Source: Peribacillus simplex NBRC 15720 = DSM 1321
GTDB lineage: Bacteria > Bacillota > Bacilli > Bacillales > DSM-1321
Assembly: GCF_002243645.1 (NCBI RefSeq)
Contig: NZ_CP017704.1
Coordinates: 845,501-909,500 of the forward strand
DNA length: 64,000 bases
Direction of reading: 5' to 3'
The stretch's first letter is position 1. The number at the start of each line of letters is the position of its first letter. The translations under genes and the position numbers were made by a program. The notes under the pieces were generated by a model. It was given only the letters and a program-made list of their open reading frames with translations. It was not told where the DNA came from and searched no databases. This document shows, piece after piece, positions 44,666 through 58,517 of the stretch.

Positions 44666-44694
44666 AGAATACATGTTTTTCATTAAAATTGCAA
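44666..44694 (-). promoter_or_regulatory. Candidate sigma-A promoter of rpsO
   Basis: TTGCAA and TATTCT are separated by 17 nt on the minus strand, just upstream of the structured rpsO leader. Confidence 0.55.
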
Positions 44695-44704
44695 GTCTTG
44701 TCTT

Positions 44705-45655
44705 TTATGCCTCAAGCTTTGCAAAATAGGCGATTGCATTTTGCTTATCCGTTTCGATTTGAGCGACCAATGCTTCAAGTCCGGAAAATTTCTGCTCACT
44801 CCGAAGTCTTGTATGCCATTCAACCGAAACCTGGCTGCCATATATATCTCCCGAGAACTCCAAGGCATGAACCTCTACAGTGGGATATTTGGGTTTTTCT
44901 TCGTGGAACGTAGGTTTGTAACCGACATTGCAAACCCCATTATACCATTTACCGCTTATTTTGATCCTGACGGCATATACACCTGCAGCAGGGAAGATAT
45001 AATCGTCACTTACTTCAATATTAGCGGTGGGGAATCCCAACTTCCTGCCCCGTTTTTCACCGTGAATGACATGACCTTTCGTTAAATAGCGTCGGCCAGC
45101 CAAATGATAAAAGTCGGAAAAGTTACCATTACCGAGAGTTTCCCTGATTCTCGTCGAGCTAACCTTTTCATCTTCAAGTGTCTGTTTTGCAACGACTGTC
45201 TGCGAAAATCTGCCCTGTGCGTAAACAGGCAAATCTTTCATCGATCCTTGACCATAGCGACCGTATGAATAATCAAAGCCTGCAACTACGTGACGGACAT
45301 TCAGCCCGGCAATGTACTCGTCAACGAACCGTTCTGGCAGTACCGAAGCGAATTCCTTGCTGAAATGGACAATGAATAAATAATCTATCTCCATCGACTC
45401 TATGATATCCACCTTATCTTCAAGTGGAGTGATATAGCGGATATTTTCCGTTTTCCTACCCAGTACTGCAGAAGGATGCGGGTCAAATGTCATGACTGCT
45501 GACTTAAGATTCATTTCAACGGCTTTTTGCTTGGCTGTTTGAATAACAATCTGATGACCTTTATGTATACCATCAAAAAATCCAAGCGCCATTACAAGCT
45601 CGGGAAAATCATCCGAATTAAATTGATGAGGATGCTCTATTGCGATCACTTTCAC
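44705..45655 (-). CDS. ribF: Bifunctional riboflavin kinase/FAD synthetase
   Basis: The enzyme (RibC in B. subtilis) makes FMN from riboflavin and FAD from FMN. The 316-residue protein has an N-terminal nucleotidyl transferase domain with FFDGIHKGHQ (27-36) and the STRIRE motif, and a C-terminal kinase domain (GKWYNGVCNVGYKPTF, TVEVHALEFSGDIYG). No FMN riboswitch was seen upstream. It follows truB by 33 nt. Confidence 0.97.
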   Translation of the reverse strand: MKVIAIEHPHQFNSDDFPELVMALGFFDGIHKGHQIVIQTAKQKAVEMNLKSAVMTFDPHPSAVLGRKTENIRYITPLEDKVDIIESMEIDYLFIVHFSKEFASVLPERFVDEYIAGLNVRHVVAGFDYSYGRYGQGSMKDLPVYAQGRFSQTVVAKQTLEDEKVSSTRIRETLGNGNFSDFYHLAGRRYLTKGHVIHGEKRGRKLGFPTANIEVSDDYIFPAAGVYAVRIKISGKWYNGVCNVGYKPTFHEEKPKYPTVEVHALEFSGDIYGSQVSVEWHTRLRSEQKFSGLEALVAQIETDKQNAIAYFAKLEA

Positions 45656-45688
45656 CTTTCAATCTCCTCTTTCCGGCGGTAAAACGGT

Positions 45689-46609
45689 CTATAATTCTTG
45701 TGCCAATACTTTTACAGGTTTAATTAATCCCTCTTTTGTCGGATGTACTTGATAAATGGCAATGGCCTTATCTGTTGGGTCGACCATCACAAAAGGCTTC
45801 CCTTTTTCAACAACAACATCCTTTGTTTGTTCCAATACCGCACCGTTAAGTACTTTCTTTGCTACTTTATCACTAATCTGAAATTTGGGCAAATGAAATA
45901 ATCCCCGCTCCAAAGGCAACAGAAATTCATCCGATTGTCCACTTTCCATGAACTCTTCCACTTCAGAAAATGTGAAACAGTCCTCCTGCTTAAAACCTGC
46001 TGATTCAATACGAGTCAAATCAGACATATGGGCAGGATATCCCAGTTCTTCACCCATCATGACTGCAAGCGTCCGAATATACGTTCCTTTGCTGCATTTG
46101 ACGCGAAAACGAAAAGTAATGGTTTCCCCTATAAATTCAGAACGATCATCGAGAAGGGTAATTTCATAGATGGTGACCTCCCTAGTCGGCCTCTCCACTT
46201 CCACCCCTGCACGGGCATATTCATATAACTTCTTCCCGTTTACCTTTACCGCTGAAAACATCGGCGGCGTCTGTTCGATTTTTCCAGTCAATGATTCCAG
46301 CACTTCCAGAATCCGTTTACGCTGAATCACTTGATCAACCTTTTTCTCTTCCACTTTTTCACCGCTTGCGTCTTCAGTTGTCGTTGAAAAACCAAGGGTC
46401 ACTTCCCCTTCGTACGCTTTACCGGCTTCTGTCAAATATTCGGCTATCTTAGTTGCCCTGCCAATGCAAATAGGTAAAACCCCTGTTACATCAGGATCTA
46501 AAGTACCTGTGTGCCCAACCTTTTTTGTCTTTAAAATCTTTCTTAATTTAAAAACACAATCATGGGATGTCAACCCCTTGGGTTTCCATAATGGAAGAAT
46601 ACCGTTCAC
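45689..46609 (-). CDS. truB: tRNA pseudouridine(55) synthase TruB
   Basis: TruB makes pseudouridine 55 in the T loop of tRNAs. The 306-residue protein has the catalytic Asp in HTGTLDPDVTGVLPICIGRATK, a KCSKGTYIRTLA motif and a C-terminal extension with a PUA-like part. It lies downstream of the terminator after rbfA and upstream of ribF. Confidence 0.97.
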   Translation of the reverse strand: MNGILPLWKPKGLTSHDCVFKLRKILKTKKVGHTGTLDPDVTGVLPICIGRATKIAEYLTEAGKAYEGEVTLGFSTTTEDASGEKVEEKKVDQVIQRKRILEVLESLTGKIEQTPPMFSAVKVNGKKLYEYARAGVEVERPTREVTIYEITLLDDRSEFIGETITFRFRVKCSKGTYIRTLAVMMGEELGYPAHMSDLTRIESAGFKQEDCFTFSEVEEFMESGQSDEFLLPLERGLFHLPKFQISDKVAKKVLNGAVLEQTKDVVVEKGKPFVMVDPTDKAIAIYQVHPTKEGLIKPVKVLAQEL

Positions 46610-46710
46610 GCTTTCACCTCATCATTTATAAAACACCTTAAACTACTATCATAAAGCAAAATGAATTCCAATTCCGAAAGGTGTTTTTCACTATTTTACA
46701 TATTCAGTTT

Positions 46711-46765
46711 TCAAAAAAAAAGAGACCGACTTCAAGAAGTGCAAAGCACTTATTGAGTCGGCCTC
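46711..46765 (-). terminator. Terminator of the rimP-nusA-infB-rbfA operon
   Basis: A long two-part stem (46722-46731 with 46756-46765 and an inner AAGTGC/GCACTT) is followed on the minus strand by TTTTTTTTTG. Confidence 0.93.
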
Positions 46766-46779
46766 CTTTTACTGCTTGC

Positions 46780-47148
46780 TTATTCCTCGTCTTTTTCAGC
46801 CGGTTTATCCTCTGAATTGATTTGGGAAATCAACGACTCGATACGATTACCATAATCAACCGATTCATCAAATTCAAAAAACAGCTCAGGTGTTTTGCGC
46901 AGGCGGATTCGCTGCCCAATTTCTGAACGCATGAATCCTTTCGCCTTAGCTAGACCTTGAAGGGTTTTCTCCCTTTGTTCCTGGTCACCCAAAACGGAAA
47001 TATAAACTGTTGCCTGTTGTAAATCGCCTGTAACCGCGACATCCGTCACTGTAACAAATCCGATTCTTGGATCTTTAATTTTTCGGCCGATAATTTCACT
47101 CAGCTCTTTTTTCATTTGTTCGCCAACACGATTTGAACGAAGGCTCAT
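46780..47148 (-). CDS. rbfA: Ribosome-binding factor A
   Basis: RbfA is a KH-fold protein for late maturation of the 30S subunit. The 122-residue protein begins [20 protein letters not shown] and has [22 protein letters not shown]. Its last residues are acidic and charged ([12 protein letters not shown]). It follows ylxP by 17 nt and ends its operon. Confidence 0.97.
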   Translation of the reverse strand: MSLRSNRVGEQMKKELSEIIGRKIKDPRIGFVTVTDVAVTGDLQQATVYISVLGDQEQREKTLQGLAKAKGFMRSEIGQRIRLRKTPELFFEFDESVDYGNRIESLISQINSEDKPAEKDEE

Positions 47149-47165
47149 AATATCACCTCGATAGC

Positions 47166-47447
47166 CTAAAGCCAGTCTATATCTGTTATTGTTCGCTCTA
47201 GTTCCGGAAAAGAATCTAGAAATTTAAGGGCATTTTGAAGTTCCCGTTCAGTAGCCTTCCTTGATGATGTTACGGTTACGATAGTAATCTTTGTCCGCTG
47301 CCATAAATCCTGAAAATCGGTCTCTGCTACAGAAATATTGAACTTCTGCTTAAGCCGTGTCATGACACGCTGAAGCACGGCCCTTTTTTCTTTCAAAGAA
47401 TGGGTGTCATGGATGATGCATTCACATTGGACAGAGCCAACGATCAT
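47166..47447 (-). CDS. ylxP: YlxP (DUF503) protein
   Basis: The 93-residue protein belongs to DUF503 ([33 protein letters not shown]). Its role is unknown; the constant position between infB and rbfA suggests ribosome maturation. It overlaps infB by 4 nt. Confidence 0.93.
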   Translation of the reverse strand: MIVGSVQCECIIHDTHSLKEKRAVLQRVMTRLKQKFNISVAETDFQDLWQRTKITIVTVTSSRKATERELQNALKFLDSFPELERTITDIDWL

Positions 47448-49600
47448 TTACGTTCGATCTCTTCCATTACATACGCTTCAATTACATCGCCTTCTTTAAG
47501 GTCGTTGTAATTTTTAATCGTAATACCGCACTCATAGTTCGTTGCCACTTCTTTTACATCATCTTTAAAACGTTTCAATGCATCAATTTCACCTTCGTAA
47601 ATGACGACACCTTCACGAATTAAGCGAATTCCGCTATCACGTGTAATTTTTCCTTCTGTAACGTAAGAACCGGCAATCGTACCTACCTTGGATACTTTGA
47701 AAGTCGTACGAACTTCAGCCTGACCGATAATTTTTTCTTCGAATTCAGGGTCAAGCATCCCTTTCATAGCCGACTCGATCTCTTCGATTGCTTTATAGAT
47801 GATGCGGTGAAGGCGGACATCAACATTTTCTGATTCAGCTGCACGCTTCGCATTCACGTCAGGACGGACGTTAAATCCGATGACGATTGCATTCGAAGCT
47901 GTAGCAAGGATGATGTCAGACTCTGTAATGGCACCGACGCCAATGTGTATGATTTTCACTTTAGCGCCTTCCACTTCTATTTTATTCAGGGAAGCGGCTA
48001 CTGCTTCCGCAGAACCTTGAACATCAGCTTTTAAAATGATGTTTAATTCTTTAATTTCCCCTTCTTTCATTTGCTCGAACAATGTATCTAGGGTTACACG
48101 GGATTTTTCATTACGTTGTGAAGCAAGTTGTCTCTGTGCACGCACTTCCCCAACTTGACGGGCCGTTTTCTCATCTTCAAAGACGATGAAACGATCGCCG
48201 GCCTGTGGCACTTCGTTCAATCCAGTGATTTCAACCGGCGTTGAAGGACCTGCATCCTTAACACGGCGTCCAAGATCGTTAACCATAGCACGAACACGTC
48301 CGAATGTATTACCGATAACAATCGGATCACCGATTTTCAACGTTCCGTTTTGAACAAGCAAAGTGGCAACCGATCCGCGCCCTTTATCCAAACGCGCTTC
48401 GATAACCGTTCCATTTGCTTTACGAGTTGGATTCGCTTTATACTCCTCCACTTCACTTACAAGAAGAATCATTTCAAGCAAGCTATCGATACCCTCACCG
48501 TTTTTAGCTGAAATTGGTACGAAAATTGTGTCTCCGCCCCATGCTTCAGAAACTAAACCATGTTCTGTCAATTCTTGCATGACACGGTCCGGATTGGCAG
48601 CTTCTTTATCCATCTTATTGACAGCAACGATAATTGGAACTTCTGCCGCTTTAGCATGGTTGATCGCTTCAATCGTTTGAGGCATAACGCCATCATCCGC
48701 AGCAACGACAAGAATGGTGATATCGGTAACTTGTGCACCGCGGGCACGCATTGTTGTAAACGCAGCATGGCCTGGTGTATCCAGGAATGTTATTTTCTTA
48801 TCGTTAACTTTAACTTGATAAGCACCGATATGCTGAGTGATTCCGCCCGCTTCGCCTTCAGTAACTTTTGTATGGCGTATAGAATCAAGCAATGTCGTTT
48901 TACCATGGTCAACGTGCCCCATGATCGTCACGACAGCTGGACGTTCAATCAAATCTTCAGAAGCGTCCTCAGTGACAAGTGATTCAAGGTCTGTTAGGTC
49001 GACACGAATCTCTTCTTCGGCGACTACACCGTATTCCGTACAAATCAATTCTATTGCATCTTTATCCAAAGTTTGGTTGATTGTAGCCATAACACCAAGC
49101 ATAAAGAGCTTTTTAATGATTTCAGAAGGTTCACGGTGAAGTTTTTTTCCAAGTTCCATAACCGTCAAAGACTCATAAAACGTAATTTTCTCTGGAAGTT
49201 CTCTTTCTTTACGTTTTGTAACAGGTGCCTGAGGCGCTTGTTGTCTTTGTTTATTATTTTTATTCTTGTTATTGCGACCCTTGTTGAACTGACCTGTTGG
49301 TTTTTTCGTCCCTACAGGTTTAACTGGTGGTTTCTTCTTCAGTTTTTCTTTATTGACTGTGCTCTTTTCATCCGCTTCAGCTTCGTACTTTGCGACCGTA
49401 GCGTTAGCTTTTGGTTCAGCAGCTGGGCTTTTATCTTCGTTTTTAGGTTTGATTGAATCGTTTAATTTATTTACAGTTGAATCGTCTAATGCTGTCATAT
49501 GGTTTGTTACCTCTATATTCATTTCTTTAAGTTTATTTATTACATCCTTGCTTGAAACGTTCTTCTGTTTTGCATATTCATATACACGCAATTTTGTCAT
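47444..49600 (-). CDS. infB: Translation initiation factor IF-2
   Basis: IF-2 is the GTPase that places initiator tRNA. The 718-residue protein has an N-terminal IF2_N domain, a Lys/Asn/Gln-rich linker (about 85-130), a second IF2_N domain (about 140-190), the G1 motif GHVDHGKT at 228-235, the DTPGH and NKMD motifs, and the C-terminal domains. I chose the ATG at 49600 ([11 protein letters not shown]), preceded by GGGGGTGAAC; an upstream ATG adds 29 residues unlike the family. Confidence 0.98.
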   Translation of the reverse strand: MTKLRVYEYAKQKNVSSKDVINKLKEMNIEVTNHMTALDDSTVNKLNDSIKPKNEDKSPAAEPKANATVAKYEAEADEKSTVNKEKLKKKPPVKPVGTKKPTGQFNKGRNNKNKNNKQRQQAPQAPVTKRKERELPEKITFYESLTVMELGKKLHREPSEIIKKLFMLGVMATINQTLDKDAIELICTEYGVVAEEEIRVDLTDLESLVTEDASEDLIERPAVVTIMGHVDHGKTTLLDSIRHTKVTEGEAGGITQHIGAYQVKVNDKKITFLDTPGHAAFTTMRARGAQVTDITILVVAADDGVMPQTIEAINHAKAAEVPIIVAVNKMDKEAANPDRVMQELTEHGLVSEAWGGDTIFVPISAKNGEGIDSLLEMILLVSEVEEYKANPTRKANGTVIEARLDKGRGSVATLLVQNGTLKIGDPIVIGNTFGRVRAMVNDLGRRVKDAGPSTPVEITGLNEVPQAGDRFIVFEDEKTARQVGEVRAQRQLASQRNEKSRVTLDTLFEQMKEGEIKELNIILKADVQGSAEAVAASLNKIEVEGAKVKIIHIGVGAITESDIILATASNAIVIGFNVRPDVNAKRAAESENVDVRLHRIIYKAIEEIESAMKGMLDPEFEEKIIGQAEVRTTFKVSKVGTIAGSYVTEGKITRDSGIRLIREGVVIYEGEIDALKRFKDDVKEVATNYECGITIKNYNDLKEGDVIEAYVMEEIERK

Positions 49601-49619
49601 ACGTTCACCCCCGTAAAAT

Positions 49620-49925
49620 TTAATCGAGCAGCGTTCGGAGTTTTTGTGCAAAACCTTCATCCAGAACTGCGACGGCAACTCTAGCATCCTTACCTATCGC
49701 ATGGCCGAGCATTGACCTGCTTTCGACTCTTTTTAAAGGAACCTGATAAAATGCGCACTTATCAGATATTTTTTTTTCAGTGTTTTTTGAAGCGTCCGCG
49801 GATAAAATAACAACTTTGGCATTACCGCTTCTAATCTCTTTAACCACTAATTCTTCACCCGAAATTAGCTTGCGTGCTCGATTGGCCAAACCTAATAGAG
49901 ACATCCATTGTTGTTGTTGGGTCAT
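49620..49925 (-). CDS. ylxQ: YlxQ, L7Ae family RNA-binding protein
   Basis: The 101-residue protein is related to ribosomal protein L7Ae ([27 protein letters not shown]). Such proteins bind kink-turn RNA. The frame starts [12 protein letters not shown]. It lies 4 nt after ylxR, in the nusA operon. Confidence 0.93.
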   Translation of the reverse strand: MTQQQQWMSLLGLANRARKLISGEELVVKEIRSGNAKVVILSADASKNTEKKISDKCAFYQVPLKRVESRSMLGHAIGKDARVAVAVLDEGFAQKLRTLLD

Positions 49926-49929
49926 GATG

Positions 49930-50205
49930 TTAGTTTTTCTCCTTATTCACTAATTCAAGCAATTGTTCATAAAGGGAAGAATCGATTTGGGTACTAAGGT
50001 GATTAGCCAGCACATTTTTCTTTTTGGCCAGCTCGATAACATCCCGATCAAGAGTCAAATAAGCTCCCCTTCCCGATTTCTTTCCGGTCGGATCAAGGCT
50101 GACTTCCCCTTCTTTAGATCGAACGATGCGTATGAGTTCTTTCTTCGGCTTCATTTCGCCTGTAGCCACACATTTACGCATCGGGATTTTTTTTCGGCTA
50201 TTCAT
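49930..50205 (-). CDS. rnpM: RNase P modulator RnpM (YlxR)
   Basis: The 91-residue basic protein begins [29 protein letters not shown] and has GRGAYLT, both hallmarks of the YlxR family. In B. subtilis YlxR was found to bind RNase P RNA and was renamed RnpM. It lies 16 nt after nusA. Confidence 0.92.
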   Translation of the reverse strand: MNSRKKIPMRKCVATGEMKPKKELIRIVRSKEGEVSLDPTGKKSGRGAYLTLDRDVIELAKKKNVLANHLSTQIDSSLYEQLLELVNKEKN

Positions 50206-50221
50206 CTTTTTTCACCTCGAA

Positions 50222-51352
50222 TTACTCGTTATCCTCTTCGAAATCTGTTTCCTCTTCAGTAACATAACTATCTCTGCTCAAAAGGAATTCCTGTTCTTCC
50301 ACAGGATAAATACCAGCTTCGCGGGCTTCCGTTTCACTCTTGATATCAATTTTCCAGCCTGTAAGCTTGGCAGCTAAACGGGCATTTTGTCCACGCTTAC
50401 CAATTGCCAGGGAAAGTTGATAATCCGGAACGATTACAGTCGTCGCCTTTTCCTCTTCTTTAACAATAACTTCAAGTACTTTTGAAGGGCTTAAAGCATT
50501 CGCAACGAAAATGACCGGATTCTCCGACCATTTAACGATATCGATCTTTTCACCTTTCAATTCGTTGACGATGGCTTGAACGCGCTGACCTTTTTGACCT
50601 ACACAGGAACCGACAGGATCGACTTCTTCGTTATCGGAATGCACGGAGATTTTTGAACGGTCGCCTGCTTCGCGGGCAACTGACTTAATTTCTACTGTTC
50701 CATCAAAAATTTCAGGCACTTCGATTTCGAATAAACGTTTTAAAAGGCCAGGATGTGAACGGGATACAAAAATTTGCGGGCCCTTGGAAGTCTTTTCAAC
50801 TTTAGTGATGAAAACTTTAATGCGATCATGAGGTTTATACTGTTCATTCGGCATTTGCTCATTCACCGGGAGCAAAGCTTCGATTTTACCTAGGCTGACA
50901 TAAATGAATCGGGAATCCTGGCGTTGAACGATGCCAGTCATGATATCCTCTTCACGATCGATGAATTCGGCATAAATGATGCCTCGTTCCGCTTCACGCA
51001 CCCTTTGAGTAACGACTTGTTTTGCTGTTTGTGCAGCAATACGGCCGAAATCCTTAGGTGTTACTTCCATTTCGACAATATCCTCTAACTGATAGTTGGG
51101 ATCAATTGCTCTTGCTTCTTCAACAGAAATTTCCAGACGCGAATCGAACACTTCGTCAACAACGTCTTTTCTGGCAAATACACGCATAGTTCCTTTACCA
51201 AGATTCAAGTCGATACGTACATTTTGTGCTTGGTTAAAGTTACGGCGATATGCCGATATAAGGGCAGATTCAATCGCGTCGATCAAAACCTCCCTGGAAA
51301 TTCCTTTTTCGTGTTCTAAAATATAGAGAGCATCCAATAACTCATTGCCCAT
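50222..51352 (-). CDS. nusA: Transcription elongation/termination factor NusA
   Basis: The 376-residue protein has the N-terminal RNA-polymerase-binding domain, an S1 domain (about 135-200), and two KH domains ([23 protein letters not shown] and [23 protein letters not shown]). The tail is acidic ([11 protein letters not shown]). It lacks the C-terminal repeats of enterobacterial NusA, as is normal for Bacillus. It begins 43 nt after rimP. Confidence 0.97.
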   Translation of the reverse strand: MGNELLDALYILEHEKGISREVLIDAIESALISAYRRNFNQAQNVRIDLNLGKGTMRVFARKDVVDEVFDSRLEISVEEARAIDPNYQLEDIVEMEVTPKDFGRIAAQTAKQVVTQRVREAERGIIYAEFIDREEDIMTGIVQRQDSRFIYVSLGKIEALLPVNEQMPNEQYKPHDRIKVFITKVEKTSKGPQIFVSRSHPGLLKRLFEIEVPEIFDGTVEIKSVAREAGDRSKISVHSDNEEVDPVGSCVGQKGQRVQAIVNELKGEKIDIVKWSENPVIFVANALSPSKVLEVIVKEEEKATTVIVPDYQLSLAIGKRGQNARLAAKLTGWKIDIKSETEAREAGIYPVEEQEFLLSRDSYVTEEETDFEEDNE

Positions 51353-51395
51353 GGTGATCCCCCTTACGGATATTTAAATTAATGATTTGCTTGAC

Positions 51396-51869
51396 TTATG
51401 AGAAGGTAATCGCCAATCTTGCTTTGGCTACCTTTTCGAATGGTATGACGATCGTTTTCTTTCTTGTCTTGATTCTGACTTCGAGTGTCACTTCTTCACC
51501 ATCGAAACTGGTTAAGATTCCTTCGAATTCTTTTTCATCTAAAATGGGCTCGTATGTTTTTATGTAAACATTTTTACCGATAGCATTAAGGAAATCCTTC
51601 TCTTTTTTCAGAGGCCTTTCAGCTCCGGGTGATGAAACTTCGAGAAAATAATTTTGTGGAATCGGATCAACCTCATCAAGCTTTTCACTGAGTTTTTCAC
51701 TCACATTTCCGCAATCATCAATATCTACGCCTGTTTCTTTATCAATGTACACTCGAAGGAACCAGCTTTTACCTTCCTTCACATACTCCACTTCGACTAA
51801 TTCAAGCTGCAATTCTTCAAGAATTGGTAATGCTAATTCCTCTACGACTTCCGTTACCTTTTTACTCAT
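51396..51869 (-). CDS. rimP: Ribosome maturation factor RimP
   Basis: RimP (157 residues) helps early 30S assembly. It begins [20 protein letters not shown] and has [24 protein letters not shown] and [15 protein letters not shown], both family marks. It is the first gene of the nusA-infB operon, after the polC terminator. Confidence 0.97.
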   Translation of the reverse strand: MSKKVTEVVEELALPILEELQLELVEVEYVKEGKSWFLRVYIDKETGVDIDDCGNVSEKLSEKLDEVDPIPQNYFLEVSSPGAERPLKKEKDFLNAIGKNVYIKTYEPILDEKEFEGILTSFDGEEVTLEVRIKTRKKTIVIPFEKVAKARLAITFS

Positions 51870-51939
51870 TTGTTTCCTCCATACGTGCGTTGTATGCGCT
51901 TGGTTTCGGATTCAAAATTAAATGGTCAATACAACACGA

Positions 51940-51961
51940 AAGAGTGGGTTTCCCCACTCTT
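51940..51961 (-). terminator. Terminator of polC
   Basis: A perfect 9-bp stem AAGAGTGGG/CCCACTCTT with a 4-nt loop is followed on the minus strand by TCGTGTTGT. The T tract is poor, so readthrough to rimP is likely. Confidence 0.7.
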
Positions 51962-52062
51962 GCCATTGGTTCCTCTTAGTATTTCCAATAAAAATATACC
52001 ATAATCAAGATTTTTATGCAAATACCTTGTCTGTTTCTTCCTTTTTGAAATCAGTTTCCTCT

Positions 52063-55000
52063 TTAAAATAAAGATAACTGATTTTGTTCAGGCAATGACT
52101 CCAGACAGCCTTGTTTATCAAGATATTCAAGGATGGTCTTCGAAACCTTCCCCCGTTGTTGAAGATCTTCTTTTGAGAGGAATTCACCATTTTTCCGCGC
52201 GTTGACGATATTGATCGCCGCATTCGTTCCGAGACCAGGTATCGAATTGAAAGGGGGTATCAAAGTGTTCCCTTCAATTAAGAATTGATCTGCACTGGAT
52301 TTGTACAAGTCCACTTTAGCGAATGAAAATCCGCGTTCACACATTTCCAAAGCTAGTTCAAGAACCGTCAATGTATTCTTTTCCTTTGTGGATGCATCCA
52401 ATCCCTTTACCATAATTTCTTCCATTTTTGATTTGATTGCTTGCGATCCCCGAGTCATCGCGTCGATTTCAAAATCATCGGCACGTACTGTGAAATAGGC
52501 AGCATAATACAATAAAGGCAGATGCACTTTAAAATAGGCAATCCGGACAGCCATCAAGACGTAAGCTGCAGCATGGGCTTTCGGGAACATGTATTTAATC
52601 TTCTTACATGAATCGATATACCATTCCGGTACCTCATTTTTCCTCATTTCCTCTTCGAATTCCTCCGAGAGCCCTTTCCCTTTACGTACAGATTCCATAA
52701 TTTTAAACGCTAGGGAAGGATCGAGACCTTGATAAATCAGATAGACCATAATATCATCGCGGCAACCTATAACCTCACTTAGTGTACATATCCGGTTGTG
52801 GATCAGTTCCTGTGCATTGCTCAGCCATACATCCGTACCGTGGGAAAGCCCTGAGATCTGAACAAGCTCGGAAAATGTCGTTGGTTTCGTATCTTCAAGC
52901 ATCTGACGGACAAAACGAGTACCAAATTCCGGGATGCCAAGCGTACCCGTTTTACACATGATCTGTTCTTCGGTAACTCCTAAAGATTCAGTACTGCTGA
53001 ATATTTTCATTACTTCTGGATCATCGGTAGGAACGGTCTTTGGATCGATGCCACTTAAATCTTGAAGCATCCGGATAACAGTCGGATCATCGTGTCCAAG
53101 TATATCAAGTTTCAAAATATTATCGTGAATGGAATGGAAATCAAAGTGAGTTGTTTTCCACTCAGAATTCCTGTCATCCGCAGGGAACTGAATAGGTGTG
53201 AAATCATAGATATCCATATAATCCGGAACAACGATGATTCCACCCGGATGCTGTCCTGTCGTCCGTTTCACACCAGTACAACCGGCAACAAGGCGATCAG
53301 TCTCGGCTCCACGCATATGGATGTTATTATCAGAGGAATACCCTTTTACATATCCATAAGCCGTTTTTTCCGCGACCGTACCAATCGTTCCGGCACGATA
53401 TACATACTCTTCACCGAATAAGACCTTCGTATAGTTATGGGCCTTCGGCTGATATTCACCTGAGAAGTTCAAGTCGATATCGGGAACCTTATCCCCTTTA
53501 AATCCAAGGAATGTTTCAAACGGGATATCATGCCCGTCTTTTGTATAAGCAATGCCACAATCGGGACAGTCTTTATCGGGCAGGTCAAACCCGGAACCTA
53601 CAGAACCGTCATTGAAGAATTCGGATTTCTTGCACTCCGGACATACATAATGCGGCGGAAGCGGATTCACCTCTGTAATTTCAGTCATGGTGGCAACGAA
53701 AGATGACCCAACCGATCCCCTTGAGCCAACTAGATAACCATCATTCAATGATTTTTTAACAAGTTTGTGTGAAATTAAATAAATAACGGCAAAACCGTGG
53801 CCAATGATGCTTTTCAATTCTTTCTCAAGACGGGCTTCCACGATTTCCGGCAGGTTCTCTCCATAAATCTTCCTTGCCATGCCATAACTCATTTCACGCA
53901 TCTCTTCTTCTGCACCTTCAATTTTAGGCGTGTATAACTCATCCTTAATTGGCTTGATTTCTTCAATCATATCAGCGATTTTATTCGTGTTAGTTACCAC
54001 GACCTCTTTGGCTTTCTCAGAACCAAGGAAGGAGAATTCCCGTAGCATTTCATCTGTTGTCCGAAAATGCACGTCAGGAAGCTTATGACGATTCAGCGGA
54101 TTTGCGCCACCTTGTGAATTCACAAGGATTTTACGGTAAATTTTATCATTTGGATCCAAATAATGCACATTTCCCGTGGCTACGACTGGCTTATCCAATT
54201 TTTCACCAAGCTTGACGATATTGGAGATGATCGTTTCTAACGATTTATCATCTCGTACATATTCAAGCTCAATCAAATGCTGATACACTTCCTTCGGATG
54301 GATTTCAAGATAATCGTAAAATTCGGCAATATCGACGACTTCCTCAAAACCCTTCTGCATCATCCCTTCAAAAACTTCCCCTTTATCGCATCCCGATCCG
54401 ACCAAGATTCCTTCACGATACTTTTTAAGTTGTGAGCGCGGTAATCGGGGCACACGATAGAAATAATCGATGTGTGTGATTGAAATTAATTTGAAAAGGT
54501 TTTTTAAGCCAGCCTGTGTTTGCGCGATCAACGTACAATGGGAAGGACGGGAACGCTGATAAGCATTTCCTTTACCCATATTGTCATTAAGTTGATCATG
54601 ATGGGTAATCTCCTTTTCCATTGCATCCTTCAGCATCTTCAGCATAAGGTAACCTGTAGCTTCGGCGTCATAAATGGCCCTATGATGCTGGGTCAAATCA
54701 ATATCGAACTTTTTACATAATGTATTTAACCGGTGATTTTTAAACTCCGGATATAAGAAACGGGCAAGTTCCAATGTATCAAGAACTGGATTGGAAGCTT
54801 TAGGATAACCCATGTTTTTATAACCTATATTCAAAAAGCCCATATCAAAGGCTGCGTTGTGGGCAACCAGAATCGCATCGCCCGCCCAGTCCTTGAACTT
54901 TTCTAGTACTTCCGAGACTTCTGGAGCATTTTCAACAAGATCATCAGTTATTCCAGTCAATTCTATCGTCGTATTGGATAGTGGGTGATGCGGATTCGCA

Positions 55001-56385
55001 AATGACTCGAATCGATCAATGATGTCACCGCCACGAATTTTCACTGCAGCAAATTCAATGATCGTATCATAAACAGCTGACAGGCCTGTCGTCTCTACGT
55101 CAAACACAACATAGGTGGCATCTGCCAAAGCGATATGCGCCTCATTATAAACAATTGGTACACCATCATTTACAAGATTCACTTCTACGCCATAAAGGAT
55201 TTTGATACCATTCTTTTTCCCGGCACTATAAGCTTCAGGGAATGATTGTGCTCCCGCATGATCTGTAATGGCCACAGCCTTATGTCCCCACTTTGCAGCC
55301 TGGGCAACAAGCGCAGAAGTAGGTGTCACTGCATCCATCTGGCTCATTGGGGTATGCATATGCAGTTCGACACGCTTTTCCCCTTCTGGAGCCTTATCCT
55401 GCCGTCCTTGTTTAGAAATTTCATTTATATCATTTGCGATCATTACAAGGTCACGTACAAATGTATCATTTTGGATGCTGCCTTGGGCACGTACCCACAT
55501 CCCTTTTTTCACTCGGGCAAGTATGGCAGCATCTTCTTTATCACGCGAAAACATTTTGACCAATATCGAGCTCGTATAATCGGTGACTTTAAAAGTCAAC
55601 AGGCTTCGTCCGCTGCGTAACTCACGCACTTCTGCATCAAATACGAAGCCTTCGATAGCAATCCTGCGCTCTTCATCGATAATCTGTTCGATTCTGCGGA
55701 AATCCGCATCTTCTTTAATCGTATAGCCAATTTTAACCGGTCCTTCGTAGACGCCATCGTCGCCGCCTTTTTCCGATTCTTTTTTCTGCATTTCCACTAG
55801 GGCAGCAAGTCCCTTTTCTGCGTCTTCCTTTTGTTTCTCTTCTAAGAACTTCTGGTAATCAGGATTCGAAACCGTTTCCTTCACTTCCGCTTCAAGTGTC
55901 AGCGGAGGAAAACCGAATGTTTGGTAGATATTCGAAATGATGCCGGAGTATTTTCGTTTCAACTGACCAGCCTCCGTATCATTACGGGCGCTTACGATAA
56001 GCTTATATCCATTCACCGTTGGCACTTGTTCATTCAGAAGTGATAACAGTGCTGGAGACATGCCTTCAAGCTCGCCAATGCAATTTTTCCAATACTCCTT
56101 CACCAATTGTTCGGTCACTTGCGGATTGGCCACATTCAAGTTGAATGTAACCTTTGCAATATGGGAAAACGTACTTGCTAGATGAGTAGCAAGTCTTGTA
56201 TGAACACTGCAAGGAATTAATGCAGGTATATTAAAGGCAAAATGCCATGTTTTGGACTCCCTCTCGATTGAGAGTTTATCAATTTCGGCACCTATGAAAT
56301 AATTCACAAAGGCATCCTCAGTCAAGTCCATTTGCTGGAGCAAGAGTTGAAATCTCTCTCTACCGCTATTTGGATTTTGATCCAT
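52063..56385 (-). CDS. polC: DNA polymerase III PolC-type alpha subunit
   Basis: PolC is the main replicative polymerase of low-GC Gram-positives. The 1440-residue protein (1437 in B. subtilis) has an N-terminal domain, an OB fold (about 235-320), a split PHP domain ([17 protein letters not shown]), a DEDD 3'-5' exonuclease ([21 protein letters not shown]), a zinc site (CPECKK and CPDCG), the catalytic [12 protein letters not shown], and C-terminal helix-hairpin-helix repeats. The frame is intact. Confidence 0.98.
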   Translation of the reverse strand: MDQNPNSGRERFQLLLQQMDLTEDAFVNYFIGAEIDKLSIERESKTWHFAFNIPALIPCSVHTRLATHLASTFSHIAKVTFNLNVANPQVTEQLVKEYWKNCIGELEGMSPALLSLLNEQVPTVNGYKLIVSARNDTEAGQLKRKYSGIISNIYQTFGFPPLTLEAEVKETVSNPDYQKFLEEKQKEDAEKGLAALVEMQKKESEKGGDDGVYEGPVKIGYTIKEDADFRRIEQIIDEERRIAIEGFVFDAEVRELRSGRSLLTFKVTDYTSSILVKMFSRDKEDAAILARVKKGMWVRAQGSIQNDTFVRDLVMIANDINEISKQGRQDKAPEGEKRVELHMHTPMSQMDAVTPTSALVAQAAKWGHKAVAITDHAGAQSFPEAYSAGKKNGIKILYGVEVNLVNDGVPIVYNEAHIALADATYVVFDVETTGLSAVYDTIIEFAAVKIRGGDIIDRFESFANPHHPLSNTTIELTGITDDLVENAPEVSEVLEKFKDWAGDAILVAHNAAFDMGFLNIGYKNMGYPKASNPVLDTLELARFLYPEFKNHRLNTLCKKFDIDLTQHHRAIYDAEATGYLMLKMLKDAMEKEITHHDQLNDNMGKGNAYQRSRPSHCTLIAQTQAGLKNLFKLISITHIDYFYRVPRLPRSQLKKYREGILVGSGCDKGEVFEGMMQKGFEEVVDIAEFYDYLEIHPKEVYQHLIELEYVRDDKSLETIISNIVKLGEKLDKPVVATGNVHYLDPNDKIYRKILVNSQGGANPLNRHKLPDVHFRTTDEMLREFSFLGSEKAKEVVVTNTNKIADMIEEIKPIKDELYTPKIEGAEEEMREMSYGMARKIYGENLPEIVEARLEKELKSIIGHGFAVIYLISHKLVKKSLNDGYLVGSRGSVGSSFVATMTEITEVNPLPPHYVCPECKKSEFFNDGSVGSGFDLPDKDCPDCGIAYTKDGHDIPFETFLGFKGDKVPDIDLNFSGEYQPKAHNYTKVLFGEEYVYRAGTIGTVAEKTAYGYVKGYSSDNNIHMRGAETDRLVAGCTGVKRTTGQHPGGIIVVPDYMDIYDFTPIQFPADDRNSEWKTTHFDFHSIHDNILKLDILGHDDPTVIRMLQDLSGIDPKTVPTDDPEVMKIFSSTESLGVTEEQIMCKTGTLGIPEFGTRFVRQMLEDTKPTTFSELVQISGLSHGTDVWLSNAQELIHNRICTLSEVIGCRDDIMVYLIYQGLDPSLAFKIMESVRKGKGLSEEFEEEMRKNEVPEWYIDSCKKIKYMFPKAHAAAYVLMAVRIAYFKVHLPLLYYAAYFTVRADDFEIDAMTRGSQAIKSKMEEIMVKGLDASTKEKNTLTVLELALEMCERGFSFAKVDLYKSSADQFLIEGNTLIPPFNSIPGLGTNAAINIVNARKNGEFLSKEDLQQRGKVSKTILEYLDKQGCLESLPEQNQLSLF

Positions 56386-56498
56386 TTCCTCTCTCCCCTA
56401 TCTACTATCTCTTTAGATATTATTCACTATCATTTTCGTTTTGATATCAGAGGCTATTATAACATATCATGAATGTTTCACTAGTATCCAAATCCATG

Positions 56499-56532
56499 AA
56501 AAGGAAAGGCATCATCCAATTGAATGATGCCT
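56499..56532 (-). terminator. Terminator of proS
   Basis: A 9-bp stem AGGCATCAT/ATGATGCCT (56507-56515 with 56524-56532) is followed on the minus strand by TTCCTTTTC. Confidence 0.85.
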
Positions 56533-56549
56533 AATTCCCCTATTTTATA

Positions 56550-58262
<1,713 letters not shown>

Positions 58263-58387
58263 TCAATATTTCCTTTAAATTACTTGCAGCTACGGTAAAA
58301 TTCATACCGCAACATTAATACGGTCATTTCATACAAAAAAGACTTTCCGCGTTATTCAGAAAAGCTAATTTAATATACTCATTCTCG

Positions 58388-58416
58388 ATTATACTTACGA
58401 TTTCCCTAGAAAACAA
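58388..58416 (-). promoter_or_regulatory. Sigma-A promoter of proS
   Basis: TTGTTT and a perfect TATAAT are separated by 17 nt on the minus strand, 138 nt upstream of proS. Confidence 0.65.
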
Positions 58417-58461
58417 ACAATTTCCCCAAAACGGTTAAAAAACTAGGAAATCCCTTCAGAT

Positions 58462-58491
58462 AAGAAAACGACCAACAGATAAATCTGCTGG
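58462..58491 (-). terminator. Terminator of rseP
   Basis: An 8-bp stem CCAGCAGA/TCTGTTGG on the minus strand (58472-58479 with 58484-58491, one G-U) is followed by TCGTTTTC. Confidence 0.8.
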
Positions 58492-58517
58492 CCTGTTTTG
58501 CATTATCCAAACATGTC

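Noticed and set aside
45656-45688. FMN riboswitch before ribF
   Set aside because: The gap to truB is only 33 nt, and no aptamer sequence is present.
52014-52223. Minus-strand frame overlapping the polC end
   Set aside because: It is out of frame with polC, has no ribosome binding site and shows no family resemblance.
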